Shown in pieces: positions 51,751 to 59,859 of a stretch of 64,000 nucleotides of DNA (position 1 is the stretch's first letter; each line of letters opens with the position of its first letter). The notes beneath the pieces are model-generated. The model was not told the DNA's origin. It was given only the letters and a program-made list of their open reading frames with translations, and ran no database searches. Where the stretch lies: the NCBI RefSeq assembly GCF_031119625.1, contig NZ_JAVHZV010000016.1, positions 243,571 through 307,570 of the forward strand, given 5' to 3'. A program made the position numbers and the translations under genes. The DNA is from Pseudomonas sp. G34 (lineage in GTDB: Bacteria; Pseudomonadota; Gammaproteobacteria; Pseudomonadales; Pseudomonadaceae).

Positions 51751-52853
51751 GATGCGCCTCCCAGATCGAAAGTCAGATTGAGTTCGTCGCTGGCCTGGGT
51801 CACCTGCACCGCGACGCCGATAGCGCTGGCCATCGCCTGCCAGGTTGAATCGTCGACGGCCTCGTGCCCCTGCAGGCGCAGGCTCCAGCGCTGCCCATCG
51901 AACTGCGCAGCGCTCAGTTGCCAGCCGGCGTTGGCGCGCAACCAGCCATCGAGTTCGGTCTGCAGGTGTTGCAATTGTCGCAGGCGCAGCTGCCGCTCAT
52001 CCGCGCCCAGCCGCTGCTGTTTCACCCGCTGCGCGGCTTCGCGCAATGAAGTGACCGGGCCGACCACGGCCTCCACCTGTGCCTGATACACGCCCTGCTG
52101 CCGCCATTGCTGGCTGGCCCACAGGCCCGCCCAGAGCACCGCCAAGGCCAGGCAGGCAGCCGGCAGACGCCACAGGCCAGGGCCGGGCAGGCGGGCCTGG
52201 CGCTGCGCCCGGCGCCGTTCGAACAGGCTGGGCAGGCCATCCAGCGCGGCGAGCGGCTCGGGCCAGGCGCCCTCGAGCCGGTGTATCTCGAGCTCGCCCC
52301 AGATACCGGCAGGCGCTACCGCCTGCAGCTCGACCGGCCATGCCAGCCAGTGCTGGCGTGCCTCGGCGCTGCTACCGACGAACAGACTCGCCCCGCCCTC
52401 CTGGCGCCAGCACCAGGCGGCGCCGGGAGCCGGCACCGGCAACAGCTGGAACTGCGCCCAGCAGCGCTGCACATCCAGCTGCCACTCGGCGCATCGCGCC
52501 AGCCAACCGTCGAGCAGCGCCTGCTCGACGCAAACCAGGCGCATACTGCCGGGCTCTCGGGCCAGGCAGCCGCAGGCCAGCTCCTCGGCGCTCTGCAGCA
52601 GGCGATCCTCGAGCAACAACGGCCACTCGTGACGCTTGAGCCCCGGCGGCGCAGCTACCTGGAAGTGGCTGCAGCGCTCGCCCGGCAGCACCAGCGCCAC
52701 CCGTGCGCCCGGCATCGCCGGCGGCTCTCCCGAGCCTGAGGCCTGTACGCGGCCCTGCTCGACCCGCGCCCACTGCCAGGCCTCGGCATGGGCCCCCGGG
52801 CGCAGCAACAACCACGGCCGTGCCGCGCGGCGACGCCAACGCTCAAGTTTCAT
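51747..52853 (-). CDS. gspL: Type II secretion protein L
   Basis: A 368-residue protein: an N-terminal actin-like cytosolic domain that binds the GspE ATPase, a single membrane helix (ACLALAVLWAGLWAS) at about residue 225, and a periplasmic domain that pairs with GspM. The start is ATG 52853 (MKLERWRRR), overlapping the stop of gspJ (ATGA); an ATG 12 bases upstream is less likely. It directly follows gspJ; gspK, which normally lies between, is missing. Confidence 0.87.
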   Translation of the reverse strand: MKLERWRRRAARPWLLLRPGAHAEAWQWARVEQGRVQASGSGEPPAMPGARVALVLPGERCSHFQVAAPPGLKRHEWPLLLEDRLLQSAEELACGCLAREPGSMRLVCVEQALLDGWLARCAEWQLDVQRCWAQFQLLPVPAPGAAWCWRQEGGASLFVGSSAEARQHWLAWPVELQAVAPAGIWGELEIHRLEGAWPEPLAALDGLPSLFERRRAQRQARLPGPGLWRLPAACLALAVLWAGLWASQQWRQQGVYQAQVEAVVGPVTSLREAAQRVKQQRLGADERQLRLRQLQHLQTELDGWLRANAGWQLSAAQFDGQRWSLRLQGHEAVDDSTWQAMASAIGVAVQVTQASDELNLTFDLGGAS

Positions 52854-53440
52854 GAACGGCCCCACGGCAGGGCGAAGGTACAGACATAGGGCGCTCCATC
52901 ACGCTGAAACGTCAGGCGCACGCCCCGGTCCGGGCGCAGCCTGTCCGTCGATGGCCAGGCCAGCCAGCGGCTGTCCTGGCGAAAACTGAAACTCACCGAC
53001 TGCACCCCGTCCAGCTGCTCGCGCAGGGTCCACAGCGGTGCGCCGGTGGCGTACAGATCACTGGCGGTGTGCAGCAGCAGACGTTGGCTGCGCCGGTCGT
53101 AAGCCAGGCGCTGGCGCTGCAGGCGGGCGCCGCCCTCGGCGCTCGGCCAGGCGCCGAGCGCCACCCATTGCAGTTGCAGCTCGTTTGGCTGCCAATCCAG
53201 CCAGTTCAACGCCAGCGGCAAGCGGCGCTCATGCAGCTGGCGCAGCACGGTGGTGTCGAAGCGCCGCTCCAGGGCCAGGCAGAAATCCAGTACCGGCATA
53301 CCTGGCGAGCCCTGGGACAGGCGCTCGCGCACATTGATCCAGCCGTTGACCAGGGCGGCCAACAGCACACCGAGCAAGGCCGTCAGCGCCAGGGCGACCA
53401 GCAGCTCGATCAGGGTCAAACCGCCCTGCCTGGCGCTCAC
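52850..53440 (-). CDS. gspJ: Type II secretion minor pseudopilin J
   Basis: A 196-residue pseudopilin with prepilin leader MSARQGG before LTLIELLVALALTALLG (the Glu five residues into the mature protein is the type-IV-pilin hallmark). The C-terminal beta-rich domain (VRLTFQRDGAPYVCTFALPWG) fits GspJ. It forms the pseudopilus tip with GspI and normally GspK. Confidence 0.87.
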   Translation of the reverse strand: MSARQGGLTLIELLVALALTALLGVLLAALVNGWINVRERLSQGSPGMPVLDFCLALERRFDTTVLRQLHERRLPLALNWLDWQPNELQLQWVALGAWPSAEGGARLQRQRLAYDRRSQRLLLHTASDLYATGAPLWTLREQLDGVQSVSFSFRQDSRWLAWPSTDRLRPDRGVRLTFQRDGAPYVCTFALPWGRS

Positions 53441-53802
53441 GGGCGCACCAGAAACAGCTGATACAGCCCCAGCGACTCACGGCGCTCGCCATCAGCGAAC
53501 AGGCTCAGCTCGGCACGCCGCAGGTTGCGTACCCCGGTGCCCTGCATCTGCAGTTGCCAGTGGCAGCTGCCAGGGCCCTGGACGAGCACCCCGGTGAGGC
53601 TGTTCTGCGCCGGCCACAGTTGCTCGACCGCAAAACGTGCTTCCAGCTCACGGGCACACAGCGCTCCGAGCTGATGCTGCTGAACGCTCTGCTGCACGGC
53701 CAGGCGCTGGCGCAGCACCTGGCTGGTCATGACCGCCAGCGTGGCGGCGATACCCAGGGCGACCATCACTTCGAGCAGGGTGAACCCACGCTGGCGCTTC
53801 AT
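53437..53802 (-). CDS. gspI: Type II secretion minor pseudopilin I
   Basis: A 121-residue pseudopilin: leader MKRQRG, then FTLLEVMVALGIAATLAVM with the Glu at position 5. The start at ATG 53802 gives this leader; a longer frame has extra residues before it. It nucleates the pseudopilus tip with GspJ. Its stop overlaps the start of gspJ. Confidence 0.87.
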   Translation of the reverse strand: MKRQRGFTLLEVMVALGIAATLAVMTSQVLRQRLAVQQSVQQHQLGALCARELEARFAVEQLWPAQNSLTGVLVQGPGSCHWQLQMQGTGVRNLRRAELSLFADGERRESLGLYQLFLVRP

Positions 53803-54278
53803 CGCAGCGACGTCCGCTGCAAGCGCCCGGCGCTGTCCCACTGCCATTGCTCACCGCCCTCGGGCCAGTGCCAGCGCAATGCCTGCGCACGCCCGACACC
53901 GTTTGGCGTGAACACCAGGCGCGGCTCGCCGGCAGCCGGCCAGTCAGGCCTCAGCAGCGCCGGCCATTCGCCCAGCGCGACCGCCTCGACCTGCCAGCGC
54001 AGCCCCTGCTGATCGCGAACCTGGCGCACGAACTCCGGGCGCCGGCCGTTCCAGCGCAGGCCATGAATCTGCCCGGCGTGCAGCGCCTCTGCAGCCTGGG
54101 CGCGGCTGGCCGCAGCGAGGCGTTCCAGGGCCTGCCGCGCCGGCGCCTGGCCGCTGTCGAGCCAGGCCACGCTGAGGCTGGTCAGCAGGCCGGCGATAAA
54201 CAGCACGACCAGCAACTCCAGCAGACTGAACCCGCGCTGCGCAGACCTAGGGTGGATGACGCGCTTTTCATCCACCAT
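53799..54278 (-). CDS. gspH: Type II secretion pseudopilin H
   Basis: A 159-residue pseudopilin: RGFSLLELLVVLFIAGLL is the prepilin segment, with a following GspH-type beta domain. The leader before it is odd. The first ATG in frame (54278) lies inside a palindromic repeat and gives MVDEKRVIHPRSAQRG, longer than the usual six or seven residues. The repeat appears to have replaced the original start region. Translation may begin here or at a non-ATG codon nearer to RG. Confidence 0.82.
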   Translation of the reverse strand: MVDEKRVIHPRSAQRGFSLLELLVVLFIAGLLTSLSVAWLDSGQAPARQALERLAAASRAQAAEALHAGQIHGLRWNGRRPEFVRQVRDQQGLRWQVEAVALGEWPALLRPDWPAAGEPRLVFTPNGVGRAQALRWHWPEGGEQWQWDSAGRLQRTSLR

Positions 54279-54321
54279 CGCGCCGCTGCAACGGTGGACG
54301 GATGAAGCGTCGTCCACCCTA
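54248..54321. repeat. Palindromic repeat between gspG and gspH that supplies the gspH start
   Basis: Arms TAGGGTGGATGACGCGCTTTT and GATGAAGCGTCGTCCACCCTA, with CATCCACC and GGTGGACG inside. This GGGTGGA / TCCACCC element resembles those scattered between Pseudomonas genes. Its position within a tight operon is unusual. Confidence 0.75.
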
Positions 54322-54369
54322 CGTTGGTTGATTGCCATCGCGTTCCGGCAAAGGGTCATAAGCGGCCGC

Positions 54370-54804
54370 TCAAAGCTCCCAGTTGCCCAGGTCGGCATCG
54401 ATGCCCTCGCCGCCTTCGAGGCCATCGGCGCCCAACGAATAGATATCGACCCGCCCATGCTGGCCGGGGCTGCGGTACTGATACGGCTTGCCCCAGGGGT
54501 CATCGGGCAGGCGGCGGATATAGCCGTCGGCGCGCCAGGCTCGCGGCAGCGGCTCGACGGTCGGTTTGGCCACCAGTGCCGACAGCCCCTGCTCGTTGCT
54601 GGGGAAGCGCAGGTTGTCGAGGCGGTACATGTCCAGGGCCTGCTCGAAGGTCGACAGGTCGGCCATCACCTTCTGCTTCATGGCCTTGTCCTGGCTGCCC
54701 AGCACGCTGGGTGCGACCACGGCGATCAGCAGGCCCATGATGAAGATCACCACCATGATTTCCATCAGGGTGAAGCCCCGTTGGGTGAAACGATTGCTGC
54801 GCAT
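54370..54804 (-). CDS. gspG: Type II secretion major pseudopilin G
   Basis: A 144-residue protein with the leader MRSNRFTQRG before FTLMEIMVVIFIMGLL and the GspG calcium-binding domain signature (LSALVAKPTVEPLPRAWRADG ... YSLGADGLEGGEG). It is the main building block of the pseudopilus. AGGAGG lies upstream of the ATG at 54804; a longer open frame upstream is antisense or shadow sequence. Confidence 0.93.
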   Translation of the reverse strand: MRSNRFTQRGFTLMEIMVVIFIMGLLIAVVAPSVLGSQDKAMKQKVMADLSTFEQALDMYRLDNLRFPSNEQGLSALVAKPTVEPLPRAWRADGYIRRLPDDPWGKPYQYRSPGQHGRVDIYSLGADGLEGGEGIDADLGNWEL

Positions 54805-54818
54805 GATGGCGCTCCTCC

Positions 54819-56021
54819 TTACAGTGTCAGGCCCTGATTGAGCTGCATGATCGGCAGCAGCACGGCCATTACGATGAACAGCACCACGCCGCCCATCACC
54901 AGAATCATCAAGGGTTCGAACAACGCCATGGCGGTGTCCACCTGGCGGGCGAAGCCACGCTCCTGGTTGTCCGCCACGCGTTCGAGCATGTCCGGCAGGG
55001 TGCCGCTGGCTTCGCCACTGGCGACCATGTTCAGCAGCAACGGCGGGAAGTGGCCGCTGGCCTCCAGCGCCCGATGCAGGCTGACGCCGCCTTTCACCTC
55101 GCTGCTGACCCGTTCCAGGGCCAGGCGGATGCGCCGGTTGTTGACCGTGGCGGTGGCCACCTGCAGGGCCTCGAGCAACGGCACGCCGCTGCCGACCAGG
55201 ATCGCCAGGCTGCGTGACAGTCGTGCGCTCTCCAGCACCTGCAGGAGCACGCCGACCTGGGGCAGGCGCAGCAGCAGATCGTCGCGGCGCAGGCACCAGT
55301 GCGGTTTGCGCAGCAGCAACTTGCCGAGCAACGCCGCCAGCAGTACCGCCCCCAGCAGCCAGGGACCGAGCAGCACCAGGGTGTTGCTGATGCCGATCAG
55401 CAAGGTGGTAATCCATGGCAGGCTCTGCCCGGCATGGGCGAACTGCTCGGTGAGCTTGGGCACCACGAAGGTCATCAGGCCGATCACCACGGCCAGGGAG
55501 ACGCCCATCAATACCGCCGGATAGATCAGCGCGGTGCGCGCCTTGTGCTGCTGGCGCTGCACCTGTTCGAGGTGCTCGGCCAGGCGTTCGAGCACCTGGG
55601 CCAGGCGACCGGAGCGCTCACCGGCCTCGACCAGCGCGCAGTACAGGGTCGAGAACACCCCGCCCTGGCGGGCCAGGCTGCGGGCCAGGCCAACGCCCTC
55701 GGCCAGCGAGCCGCGCACCGCCACCAGCAAGCTGCGCAGGGCTGGCTGCACCAGTTGCCGCTCCAGGGTGCCCAGGGCGTCGACCAGCGGAATGCCGGCG
55801 CCGGTGAGGGTCGCCAGTTGCCGGGTCAACTCGCACAACTGCGCGCGGCTGACCCGCTGGCGGCGCGGTTGGCGGCTTTGCGGGTCGTGACGGTGCAGCT
55901 CACGGGCGAACAGCCCGTTTTCGCGCAGCAACTGCCGGGCGTGGCGCTCGCTGTCCGCCTGCAGGCTGGCCTTGTGCGCCTTGCCGGCCAGGTCGACGGC
56001 CTGATAGCGATAGGTCGGCAT
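54819..56021 (-). CDS. gspF: Type II secretion inner-membrane protein F
   Basis: A 400-residue polytopic protein with the duplicated GspF/PilC domain: two cytosolic helical parts and three membrane helices. The motif VALGTLERQL-like region and ATVNNRRIRLALERVSSEVKGG fit the family. It anchors the GspE ATPase. The start ATG at 56021 gives MPTYRYQAVDLAGKAH, the family N-terminus. Confidence 0.92.
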   Translation of the reverse strand: MPTYRYQAVDLAGKAHKASLQADSERHARQLLRENGLFARELHRHDPQSRQPRRQRVSRAQLCELTRQLATLTGAGIPLVDALGTLERQLVQPALRSLLVAVRGSLAEGVGLARSLARQGGVFSTLYCALVEAGERSGRLAQVLERLAEHLEQVQRQQHKARTALIYPAVLMGVSLAVVIGLMTFVVPKLTEQFAHAGQSLPWITTLLIGISNTLVLLGPWLLGAVLLAALLGKLLLRKPHWCLRRDDLLLRLPQVGVLLQVLESARLSRSLAILVGSGVPLLEALQVATATVNNRRIRLALERVSSEVKGGVSLHRALEASGHFPPLLLNMVASGEASGTLPDMLERVADNQERGFARQVDTAMALFEPLMILVMGGVVLFIVMAVLLPIMQLNQGLTL

Positions 56022-56023
56022 GC

Positions 56024-57478
56024 TCAGCCCTGCACCGCGCGCAGCACTTCGGCGAGGCTGGTGTCGCCGCGGCCCAGGCAATCGCAGGCCATGGCCGCCA
56101 GGCTCTGCCGACGGTCTTCCAGGTAGGCGTGCATGCTCACCTCGCTGGCGCCGCTGTACAGCAGGGCGATCAGCCCGTCATCCAGCTCGATGAATTCGTA
56201 CAGCCCCAGGCGGCCTTGATAGCCGCTGCCCTGGCACAGCTCGCAGCCGAGCGGATGAAAGCTGTGATCGAGCCCGGCCAGCTCCGGCAGCAGCTGCCGC
56301 TCGGCGGCCTGCAACGGGCGCCGCTCGGCACAACTGCACAGGCGGCGCACCAGGCGCTGGGCGAGCACGCCACGCAGGCACGAGGCGATCAGGAAGGGTT
56401 CGATGCCCATGTCGCGCAGGCGGGTCACCGCGCCCACGGCGCTGTTGGTGTGCAGCGTCGACAGCACCAGGTGCCCGGTAAGGCTGGCCTGCACGGCGAT
56501 CTGCGCGGTCTCCCGGTCGCGGATTTCGCCGAGCATGATCACGTCCGGATCCTGGCGCAGGATCGCCCGCAGGCCACTGGCGAAGGTCAGCCCGGCCCGC
56601 GGGTTGATGGCGGTCTGGCCGATGCCGGTGATGGCGTATTCCACCGGATCTTCGACGGTGAGGATGTTGCGGCTGCCGTCATTCAGGCTGTTGAGGCTGG
56701 CGTACAGGGTGGTGGTCTTGCCCGAGCCGGTCGGCCCGGTGCTCAGCACGATACCGTTGGGGCGGCCCAGGCAGGCGCGCAGGCCCTGCTCCACCGCGGG
56801 CGGCATGCCCAGGTTGGGCAGCGCCAGCAGGCTGGCCTGCTTGTCCAGCACGCGCATCACCACCCGCTCGCCATGGATGCCCGGCAGGGTGGAAACCCGC
56901 ACGTCGACCTCGCGACCAGCGGCCCGCAGGGTGATACGGCCATCCTGGGGCTGGCGCTTTTCGGCGATGTCCAGGCGCGCCATGACCTTGATCCGCGACA
57001 CCAGCATCGCCGACAGTGCCCGTGGCGGGCGCAGCACTTCGCGCAGGTGGCCGTCGATGCGCAGGCGCACCACCAGGCTCTGCTCGAAGGTCTCGATATG
57101 GATATCCGAGGCCTGCAACTGCAGGGCCTGGGCGAACAGGCCGTTGATCAGGCGGATCACCGGCGCCTCGTCATCGCTCTCCAGCAGGTCCTCGATGCGC
57201 GGCATGTCGTTCATCAAACTGTCGAGATCGACCTGCTCGCCGATGCCCTCGATCAGCGCCGCATTGGCCCCCTCGCCAGCCTGGTACAGCTGGCCCAGGC
57301 GTTGTTCGAACTCGGCCCGCGACAAGTGGCATACCGCACCCGGCGCGCCCGCGACGCGCAACAGTTCCTGCAACTGGTCGGTGTCGGCGTCCTCGCACAG
57401 CCACAGGCCCCAGCTGCCCTCGCCGGGCACCCAGGCCAGGCCGGCTTGCCGGGCCAGGCGATAGGGCAGCAGGCTCAT
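56024..57478 (-). CDS. gspE: Type II secretion ATPase E
   Basis: A 484-residue secretion ATPase. Walker A is GPTGSGKTT, the Asp box and Walker B (IMLGEIRD) follow, and a C-terminal four-cysteine zinc-binding segment (LCSCAERR ... CELCQGSGYQGR) is typical of T2SS rather than pilus ATPases. It powers pseudopilus growth. The start ATG overlaps the stop of gspD (TAATG). Confidence 0.95.
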   Translation of the reverse strand: MSLLPYRLARQAGLAWVPGEGSWGLWLCEDADTDQLQELLRVAGAPGAVCHLSRAEFEQRLGQLYQAGEGANAALIEGIGEQVDLDSLMNDMPRIEDLLESDDEAPVIRLINGLFAQALQLQASDIHIETFEQSLVVRLRIDGHLREVLRPPRALSAMLVSRIKVMARLDIAEKRQPQDGRITLRAAGREVDVRVSTLPGIHGERVVMRVLDKQASLLALPNLGMPPAVEQGLRACLGRPNGIVLSTGPTGSGKTTTLYASLNSLNDGSRNILTVEDPVEYAITGIGQTAINPRAGLTFASGLRAILRQDPDVIMLGEIRDRETAQIAVQASLTGHLVLSTLHTNSAVGAVTRLRDMGIEPFLIASCLRGVLAQRLVRRLCSCAERRPLQAAERQLLPELAGLDHSFHPLGCELCQGSGYQGRLGLYEFIELDDGLIALLYSGASEVSMHAYLEDRRQSLAAMACDCLGRGDTSLAEVLRAVQG

Positions 57479-59430
57479 TACCAGGCGCCCCCATCGAGGC
57501 GCGCACGGCTGGCCGGGAATAGCTGCTGCAGCCCGGCATCGCCGTCCAGCGCCGGCAACTTGAGCGCCGTCTCGCGCTGCAGGTTCTGGTATTTCTCGGC
57601 ACTGAAGCTGGCGATGCTCGGCCCGTCGCGCAGGATGCGCGGGCGGATGAACACCATCAGGTTCTGCTTCACGCCGCTCTTGCCGGTGGAGCGGAACAGC
57701 CGGCCGAGGCCGGGAATGTCGCCGAGCAGCGGCACCTTCTGATCGGTATTGCTGGTTTCATCGCTGATCAGCCCGCCGAGAATGATCAGGCCGTTGTCCT
57801 CGACCATCACCTTGGTCTTGATCTCGCGCTTGTTGGTGATCACGTCGCTGGCCGAGGCGAAGTCGGCGATCGACGACACTTCCTGGACGATGTCCAGGCG
57901 CACGCTGTTGTCGATATTGATCTGCGGCTTGATGCGCAGCTTCACGCCGACCTCGCGGCGCTCGATGGTCTGGTACGGGTTGCTGTTGTTCTGGGTCACC
58001 GAGCCGGTGACGAAGGGCACTTCCTGGCCTACCAGGATCGACGCCTCGGCGTTGTCCAGGGTCAGCAGGGTCGGGGTGGACAGCAGGTTGAAGCCGCTCT
58101 TGCTCTTCAGTGCATTGAGCAGCACGGCGAAATTGAAGCCACCACCGAAATTACCGATGCCGGCGGTCGCACCGTTGACGCCCGACAGCAGCTCGCCGAG
58201 GGCGGCGTTGTCACCACTGGCCGCGGCACCTGCGATGCTGGCGATATTGGCGCCACCGGCGCTGAAGTTGACCACCCCGGCGCCGAGTTTCTCGTCGGCG
58301 AACAGCCACTGCACGCCCAGCTCCTCGGCGCGGGAATCGGAAACCTCGGCGATGATCGCCTCGACCACCACCTGGGCGCGGCGGATGTCCAGTTGCTCGA
58401 CGATCGAGCGGTAGGCCGCCAGCTCGCTGTCCGGGCCGACCATCACCACCGCGTTGGTGCCCTCCTCGTACTCCAGGCGCACCCCCGAATCGCTGATCGG
58501 CAGGCGCGCGACCTGGGCGCCCTCGGCGCCTTCGCCGGGCGCCTGGGGCGCCTCCTGGCTGAGACCGCGCAGCACCTTGACCACTTCACTGGCGTTGGCA
58601 TGGCGCAGGTAGATCACCTGGGTGTTGGAGGCGCGCAGCTCGCCGCCCGGGCGATCCAGTTGCTTGAGCAGGGCGCGCACCCGCTCACGGCTGTCGGCAC
58701 TGCCGCGCACCAGCAGGGCGTTGCTGCGCGGGTCGGCGATCACCTGGGCGCTGTCGGCGCCCTTGTCGTTGGCCAACAGGCGGGTGATCAGCGCGCTGGT
58801 GTCGGCGGCGCTGGCGTGCTGCAGGGGCATCACCTGCAGCGGCTCGTCGCTGACCTGATCGAGTTCGGCGAGCAGGCGGTCGATACGCGCCAGGTTGCTG
58901 CGCCAGTCGGTGACCACCAGCAGGTTGGCGGCAGGATACGGGGTGATGACCCCGACCCGCGGATCGATCAGCGGCTTGATGATGCCGAGCAGCTGCTCGC
59001 TGGCGGCGTTGCGCACGCTGAATACCCGGGTGGCGATGCCGTCGCCGGCGGCCGGCTGCCCGCCGCTGGGGTCCACGGGCACCGGCTCCAGGCGTGCGGC
59101 CTGGTCAGGCAGAATCTTCACGCTGCCGTTGGGCAGGTTGACCGCGGCGAAGCCCTGGGCACGCAGTTGCGCCAGGAAGATGTCGTAGATCGCTTCGCTG
59201 TCATGGCGCTCGACGGTGCGCACGGTGACCTTGCCCTTGACCCGCGGGTCGACGATGAAGGTGATGCCGGTGATCTGCGACACGCTGTCGATGAACTCGC
59301 TGAGCTCGGTGTCGACGAAATTCACCTCGTACAGCGGCGACTCGGCGACCGGCAGGTCCAGCACCTCCTCGGCCAGAATCGGGGTGGCACCCAGGGCCAG
59401 CAGCGCGGCCAGGCAGTAGCGAACGATCAT
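57478..59430 (-). CDS. gspD: Type II secretion outer-membrane secretin D
   Basis: A 650-residue secretin with a signal peptide (cleavage after LAEE-like residues at about 21), N0-N3 ring-building domains, and the C-terminal beta-barrel with VPLLGDIPGLGRLF and the strand-rich gate region. The length matches GspD. It forms the outer-membrane gate for folded substrates. No pilotin gene is nearby. Confidence 0.95.
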   Translation of the reverse strand: MIVRYCLAALLALGATPILAEEVLDLPVAESPLYEVNFVDTELSEFIDSVSQITGITFIVDPRVKGKVTVRTVERHDSEAIYDIFLAQLRAQGFAAVNLPNGSVKILPDQAARLEPVPVDPSGGQPAAGDGIATRVFSVRNAASEQLLGIIKPLIDPRVGVITPYPAANLLVVTDWRSNLARIDRLLAELDQVSDEPLQVMPLQHASAADTSALITRLLANDKGADSAQVIADPRSNALLVRGSADSRERVRALLKQLDRPGGELRASNTQVIYLRHANASEVVKVLRGLSQEAPQAPGEGAEGAQVARLPISDSGVRLEYEEGTNAVVMVGPDSELAAYRSIVEQLDIRRAQVVVEAIIAEVSDSRAEELGVQWLFADEKLGAGVVNFSAGGANIASIAGAAASGDNAALGELLSGVNGATAGIGNFGGGFNFAVLLNALKSKSGFNLLSTPTLLTLDNAEASILVGQEVPFVTGSVTQNNSNPYQTIERREVGVKLRIKPQINIDNSVRLDIVQEVSSIADFASASDVITNKREIKTKVMVEDNGLIILGGLISDETSNTDQKVPLLGDIPGLGRLFRSTGKSGVKQNLMVFIRPRILRDGPSIASFSAEKYQNLQRETALKLPALDGDAGLQQLFPASRARLDGGAW

Positions 59431-59433
59431 CTC

Positions 59434-59859
59434 TTATCCTTGCCGCTTGAAGCCGGTCACGGCTGGCCGTGGCGGCCAGGGCAGGCGCTCGCGCCGCCCC
59501 TGGTTATCGAAAATCAGCCCCGCTTCGTCGATGTACTGCAGCACGATGCCGGGCGCGAGGCGTTGCCCGAGCTGGTAGCTACGCACCTGCTGGCCGTAGC
59601 GCAGCACCACCACCGTGGCGCTCAGCGGTTGGGCGCGCAGCCCACCCAGGTACTGGATCGGCAAGCGGGTCAACGGCAAGTCGCCGCCGTCGGCCTGCAG
59701 CTGCCAGTGGCCCACCAACAGGCCCGGCGGCGCGGCCACCTCGACGGCGGCGGCACGGGCCGGTTGCGGCTCACGACTGAGCTGCAGCACGCACTGCGCT
59801 GCCAGCCATGCACCGAGGGTCAGCCACAGGCCGCGCCACAAACGCTGCGCGCTGATCAA
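59434..59859 (-). CDS. gspC: Type II secretion protein C (short form)
   Basis: About 141 residues from a TTG at 59859, which overlaps the stop of the preceding gene (TTGA) and follows AGAGG. One N-terminal helix (LWLTLGAWLAAQCVLQL) is followed by a periplasmic HR domain (LTRLPIQYLGG). It is much shorter than XcpP (about 235) because the PDZ or coiled-coil domain is missing. A 197-residue frame from 60027 is also open, but its first part overlaps another gene. Confidence 0.75.
   Translation of the reverse strand: MISAQRLWRGLWLTLGAWLAAQCVLQLSREPQPARAAAVEVAAPPGLLVGHWQLQADGGDLPLTRLPIQYLGGLRAQPLSATVVVLRYGQQVRSYQLGQRLAPGIVLQYIDEAGLIFDNQGRRERLPWPPRPAVTGFKRQG

Noticed and set aside
54805..55416. Upstream extension of gspG
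   Set aside because: It is a shadow of gspF in another frame; the prepilin leader and AGGAGG mark ATG 54804.
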